Shown here: positions 23,988 through 26,697 of the stretch, in pieces
How positions within the stretch are numbered: the first letter of the stretch is position 1
Layout: each line of letters starts with the position of its first letter
Assembly: GCA_023433305.1 (NCBI GenBank)
Contig: JAEZCZ010000122.1
Coordinates: forward strand, 1 to 26,697
Direction of reading: 5' to 3'
Source of the DNA: Pseudomonadota bacterium
GTDB taxonomy: Bacteria; Pseudomonadota; Alphaproteobacteria; Sphingomonadales; Sphingomonadaceae
Length of the DNA: 26,697 bases
Notes under the pieces: model-generated
The model's database searches: none
What the model saw: the letters and a program-made list of their open reading frames with translations, nothing else
Told to the model about the DNA's origin: nothing
Made by a program: the position numbers and the translations under genes

Positions 23988-25288
23988 GCGGCTTCGGCCT
24001 CTATTCCCGTAGCTGCGCCCGGCTCGGAATTGAAGCTCACCCGGAAGACCAGAGTTTCTCCGATTCCCTTCAGGGTCATCGCTTCGGGCGTGCCGAAAAT
24101 ATTGCGATCCCGCGCGCGCAGCCAGGTGCTCTCGGAAACTGCCATGCCGTTGAAAGGGGCCGTCCCCTGCAGGCGCGCGGCGACGTTCACAGTGTCGCCC
24201 CAGTAATCGTAGGCCATCCGCGTGGCGCCGATGACCCCGCCGACCACCGGCCCGCTATGAATTCCCACCCGCAGCCCAATCGTGTCGACACCCGCCACCC
24301 GTTGAAGATCTGCCGTGCACGCAAGGACAGCCCGGGCAAATGCAATGGCGGAATCTGCGCTGTTACCACTTTCGAGGTTCCCCCCAGCTATCGCCAGGTA
24401 GGAATCGCCCACCGTCTTCACTTTCTCGACGCCATGCAGAGCGGTACATTCATCAGCGTGGTTGAAGAAGGTATTCAGCAATTCGACCAAATGCCCCGGA
24501 GAGATACGCTTGGTCAGCTCCGAGAAGCCCACCATGTCGATGAAAATCACACTGGCGTCGGCGTAGGAATCCGCCACGACTCGCCCGTCTCGGATGCGCG
24601 AGACCGCAGCGGGCGGCAGCATGTTGTGAACCAGATCCTCGTTCCGTCGCCGTTCCTGGTCGAGACGGTCGGCCAGTTGGAACGCCGAACGACTGGTACG
24701 CCCGACCGCCAGGTTGATGGCGAACATGATTGCGGCGCCGCTAACGTAGCTGAGAATCGCATAGGGTATCGCCGGACTGGACCAATCCGGCAAAGTCGTG
24801 CCGGCCCAGCCCAGCATGTCGGCCACCAGCCAGGCTAGAAACAAGTAGGGCCGCCCGGCGAGCGTCACAGCCGCGAATGCCATGAGTGCGAGCTGGTTGA
24901 TTACGCCGAGCGCGTGCATCGTCTCATGCGTCTGGTTGAAATGATCGAACAGAACGAAGTTGATCCGGCCGATCAGCAACGTCAGCAACAGCAACGCCCC
25001 GAAGTCGATCATCGGATGCCGCAGGTATCCATCCCAGAAGCTGACACCGATGTAGCTTCCCGCCACGATGATCGTTCCGCCCAGCAGCAAGGCGAGCTGG
25101 GTATTGTGCGCGGGCGTGACCATGATCGGGTTGACGATCGAATAGGCGAGCGCTGCGACGATGAAGATCACGCAATAGAGGCGCACGAATGGCAGACGCA
25201 GAGTTCGCGCAGTCTCGTTGTACCGCGCTTCGGTTTCGTGGTTCGCGAACCGACTGAACACGCCTGGCTGTTTCCCCGGTTGCTGCAC
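23984..25288 (-). CDS. Membrane-bound class III adenylate cyclase
   Basis: A 434-aa protein with about six N-terminal transmembrane helices (roughly residues 33-195), a linker helix (RRRNEDLVHNMLPPAAV, 213-229) and a C-terminal class III cyclase domain (from about 240). Metal-binding Asp251 (FIDMVGFS) and Asp295 (VGDSYLA), adenine-selecting Lys291 (EKVKT) and Asp361 (YDYWGD), and transition-state Asn368 and Arg372 (TVNVAAR) are all present. It should therefore be an active homodimer making cAMP rather than cGMP. The start is GTG at 25288, with a GGGGGGAAGGG stretch before it. A TATAAA box (25331-25326) lies about 40 bp upstream. The signal sensed by the membrane part is unknown. Confidence 0.93.
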   Translation of the reverse strand: MQQPGKQPGVFSRFANHETEARYNETARTLRLPFVRLYCVIFIVAALAYSIVNPIMVTPAHNTQLALLLGGTIIVAGSYIGVSFWDGYLRHPMIDFGALLLLTLLIGRINFVLFDHFNQTHETMHALGVINQLALMAFAAVTLAGRPYLFLAWLVADMLGWAGTTLPDWSSPAIPYAILSYVSGAAIMFAINLAVGRTSRSAFQLADRLDQERRRNEDLVHNMLPPAAVSRIRDGRVVADSYADASVIFIDMVGFSELTKRISPGHLVELLNTFFNHADECTALHGVEKVKTVGDSYLAIAGGNLESGNSADSAIAFARAVLACTADLQRVAGVDTIGLRVGIHSGPVVGGVIGATRMAYDYWGDTVNVAARLQGTAPFNGMAVSESTWLRARDRNIFGTPEAMTLKGIGETLVFRVSFNSEPGAATGIEAEAA

Positions 25289-25679
25289 GACCCTTCCCCC
25301 CTGTGGCCCGCTTCCGGCGGTGGCCTTTATAGCGCATTGACTAACTGATGGTTTAGCCAGCCAACTGGTTTTGCGAAATGCGGGGTTCCCCCGGGGAGCA
25401 CCCTAGGGCGGCGAGTCCGCTTTTGCTTGCTTTCCGGCTACTTTTCGCCTAGGCGCGCGCCCGTTCGATCGGGCGGCTGCCCGGGTCGAGAGCGCGTTTC
25501 ACACACAGCCGGCGCCTTCGGCGGTTTCGTCCGCCCTCAGCCAGCTTTTTTCGCTCCCGCCCGGCCGTCACCCGAAAGGATGCTCGCGGCGGCATGCGGC
25601 CTCGCGGGCGGTTCGGCCATCAAGACCGGCGGATTCAACCGCTTGGCCGGAAAAAACGTGAATTAGGAATTCGAACTAC
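25289..25679. other. 391-bp intergenic region with rpsA leader
   Basis: This is the longest non-coding stretch in the window, between the divergent cyclase and rpsA. It contains a CGGGG/CCCCG hairpin with a 3-nt loop (25381-25393), a GGCGG/CCGCC hairpin (25520-25535) followed by a T6 run (25546-25551), and a TAGGA ribosome site before rpsA. I could not place a convincing rpsA promoter. The hairpins suggest a structured rpsA leader, in keeping with the known feedback control of S1 in other bacteria. Confidence 0.45.
25580..25666 (+). CDS. Possible 28-aa upstream ORF in the rpsA leader
   Basis: An ATG preceded by GAAAGG opens a 28-codon frame whose TAG stop (25664-25666) is part of the TAGGA ribosome site of rpsA. 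The ribosome site of the small frame is too close to the ATG to be ideal, and the peptide (MLAAACGLAGGSAIKTGG start) is not recognised. It is a weak candidate for a leader peptide that couples translation to rpsA. Confidence 0.2.
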   Translation: MLAAACGLAGGSAIKTGGFNRLAGKNVN

Positions 25680-26697
25680 ATGGCAACTACCGCCAATCCC
25701 TCGCGCGACGATTTCGCGAAACTCCTCGATGAACAGCTCGGCGGCGCCGAAGGCGGCTTCGAAGGCCGCGTCGTCAAGGGGACCATCACCGCCATCGAAA
25801 ACGGCATGGCCGTCATCGACGTTGGCCTGAAGAGCGAAGGCCGCGTGGCGCTGCGCGAATTCGGCCGCGGCGACGAGGGTAACGAGACGCTGAACGTAGG
25901 CGACGAGGTCGAAGTTTTCGTCGATCGCGTGGAGAACTCCGAAGGCGAAGCGATGCTGAGCCGCGACCGTGCTCGCCGCGAAGCCGCATGGGACAAGCTT
26001 GAGAGCGAGTTCGGCGAAGGCAAGCGCGTCGAAGGCCGTATCTTCGGCCGCGTCAAGGGTGGCTTCACCGTCGATCTCGACGGCGCCGTGGCGTTCCTGC
26101 CGGGCAGCCAGGTCGACATCCGCCCGGTTCGCGACGTGACCCCGCTGATGGAAATGCCGCAGCCGTTCCAGATCCTGAAGATGGACCGCCGCCGCGGCAA
26201 CATCGTTGTGTCGCGCCGCGCCGTTCTCGAAGAGACCCGCGCCGAGCAGCGCAGCGAGCTGATCGACAAGCTGGCCGAGGGCCAGGTGATCGACGGCGTG
26301 GTCAAGAACATCACCGACTACGGCGCCTTCGTCGACCTCGGCGGGATCGACGGCCTCCTCCACGTCACCGACATGAGCTACAAGCGGGTCAATCACCCCA
26401 GCGAAGTGATCAACATCGGCGACACGGTGAAGGTGCAGATCGTCCGCATCAACTCCGACACGCAGCGCATCAGCCTCGGCATGAAGCAGCTCGAGAGCGA
26501 TCCGTGGGAAGGCGTCGCCGCCAAGTACCCGGTCGGAGCGAAGGTTTCGGGCACCGTCACCAACATCACCGAATACGGCGCCTTCGTGGAGCTGGAGCCG
26601 GGCATCGAAGGCCTGGTGCACGTTTCCGAGATGAGCTGGACCAAGAAGAACGTTCACCCGGGCAAGATCGTCTCGACCAGCCAGGAAGTCGACGTGA
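25680..26697 (+). CDS. rpsA: 30S ribosomal protein S1 (3' end outside window)
   Basis: The first 339 codons of S1, which binds mRNA and helps initiation on the 30S subunit. S1/OB-fold repeats are visible at about residues 30-97, 115-180 (GRIFGRVKGGFTVDL), 200-269 (GVVKNITDYGAFVDLGGIDGL split around the conserved GAF) and 285 onward (GTVTNITEYGAFVELEPG), the last being cut by the window end. The ATG has a TAGGA site 13 nt upstream. The conserved neighbour cmk is separated from it by the cyclase gene on the other strand. Confidence 0.97.
   Translation, partial: MATTANPSRDDFAKLLDEQLGGAEGGFEGRVVKGTITAIENGMAVIDVGLKSEGRVALREFGRGDEGNETLNVGDEVEVFVDRVENSEGEAMLSRDRARREAAWDKLESEFGEGKRVEGRIFGRVKGGFTVDLDGAVAFLPGSQVDIRPVRDVTPLMEMPQPFQILKMDRRRGNIVVSRRAVLEETRAEQRSELIDKLAEGQVIDGVVKNITDYGAFVDLGGIDGLLHVTDMSYKRVNHPSEVINIGDTVKVQIVRINSDTQRISLGMKQLESDPWEGVAAKYPVGAKVSGTVTNITEYGAFVELEPGIEGLVHVSEMSWTKKNVHPGKIVSTSQEVDV

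Noticed and set aside
25635..26657. A 340-codon minus-strand frame opposite rpsA.
   Set aside because: The plus strand encodes repeated S1 domains; the minus frame is antisense with a skewed composition.

Overview
The window reads as a piece of a GC-rich alphaproteobacterial chromosome, most likely from the order Sphingomonadales (Erythrobacter/Sphingomonas-like). This is an inference from the gene families and their order: a class II (CP4-like) aroA next to cmk and rpsA, an alphaproteobacterial FYDLN-type zinc-ribbon protein, an S16 protein with a long acidic tail, and secreted M2 and S9 peptidases. There are about 25 protein genes, one tRNA and very little intergenic DNA. No IS element, prophage, CRISPR array or integrase is visible. 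Bases 1-110 hold no gene that I can support.

Layout. (1) 111-4020 (+): a tightly coupled trehalose cluster, otsB - GH15 glycosidase - otsA, with ATGA overlaps at both joints. (2) 7141-4021 (-): a GFA-type zinc protein, an alpha/beta hydrolase and a secreted M2 (ACE-like) metallopeptidase. (3) 7240-9863 (+): an EmrAB-type efflux pair. (4) 15831-9860 (-): a co-directional run vapB - vapC - trmD - rplS - (terminator) - S9 dipeptidyl peptidase - asd - DUF4336 protein. (5) 16806-15895 (-): a GcvA-like LysR regulator, divergent from a small membrane protein and a thioredoxin-reductase-like flavoprotein (16909-18235, +). (6) 20758-18232 (-): ffh - rpsP - rimM, with tRNA-Ala(GGC) and the FYDLN protein upstream. 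(7) 21555-26697: aroA (+), Gdx/SugE-type SMR exporter (-), cmk (+), class III adenylate cyclase (-), then rpsA (+), which runs off the window end.

Two features of organisation stand out. First, two classical housekeeping clusters are split by foreign genes. The ffh-rpsP-rimM-trmD-rplS operon is broken by about 3 kb carrying a flavoprotein, a LysR regulator and a VapBC toxin-antitoxin module. As a result trmD starts directly at the vapC stop codon, behind the autoregulated vapBC promoter, whose predicted operator is a perfect 21-bp palindrome. The aroA-cmk-rpsA series is interleaved with an SMR exporter and an adenylate cyclase on the other strand. Second, all five convergent gene pairs meet with no spacer at all: stop codons abut or share four bases (TTAG, CTAG, TGA/TCA). 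No terminator can sit between them.

The most interesting candidate system is the coupling of essential translation genes (tRNA m1G37 methyltransferase and ribosomal protein L19) to a toxin-antitoxin promoter. Function calls rest on motifs read by eye. No database search was possible.
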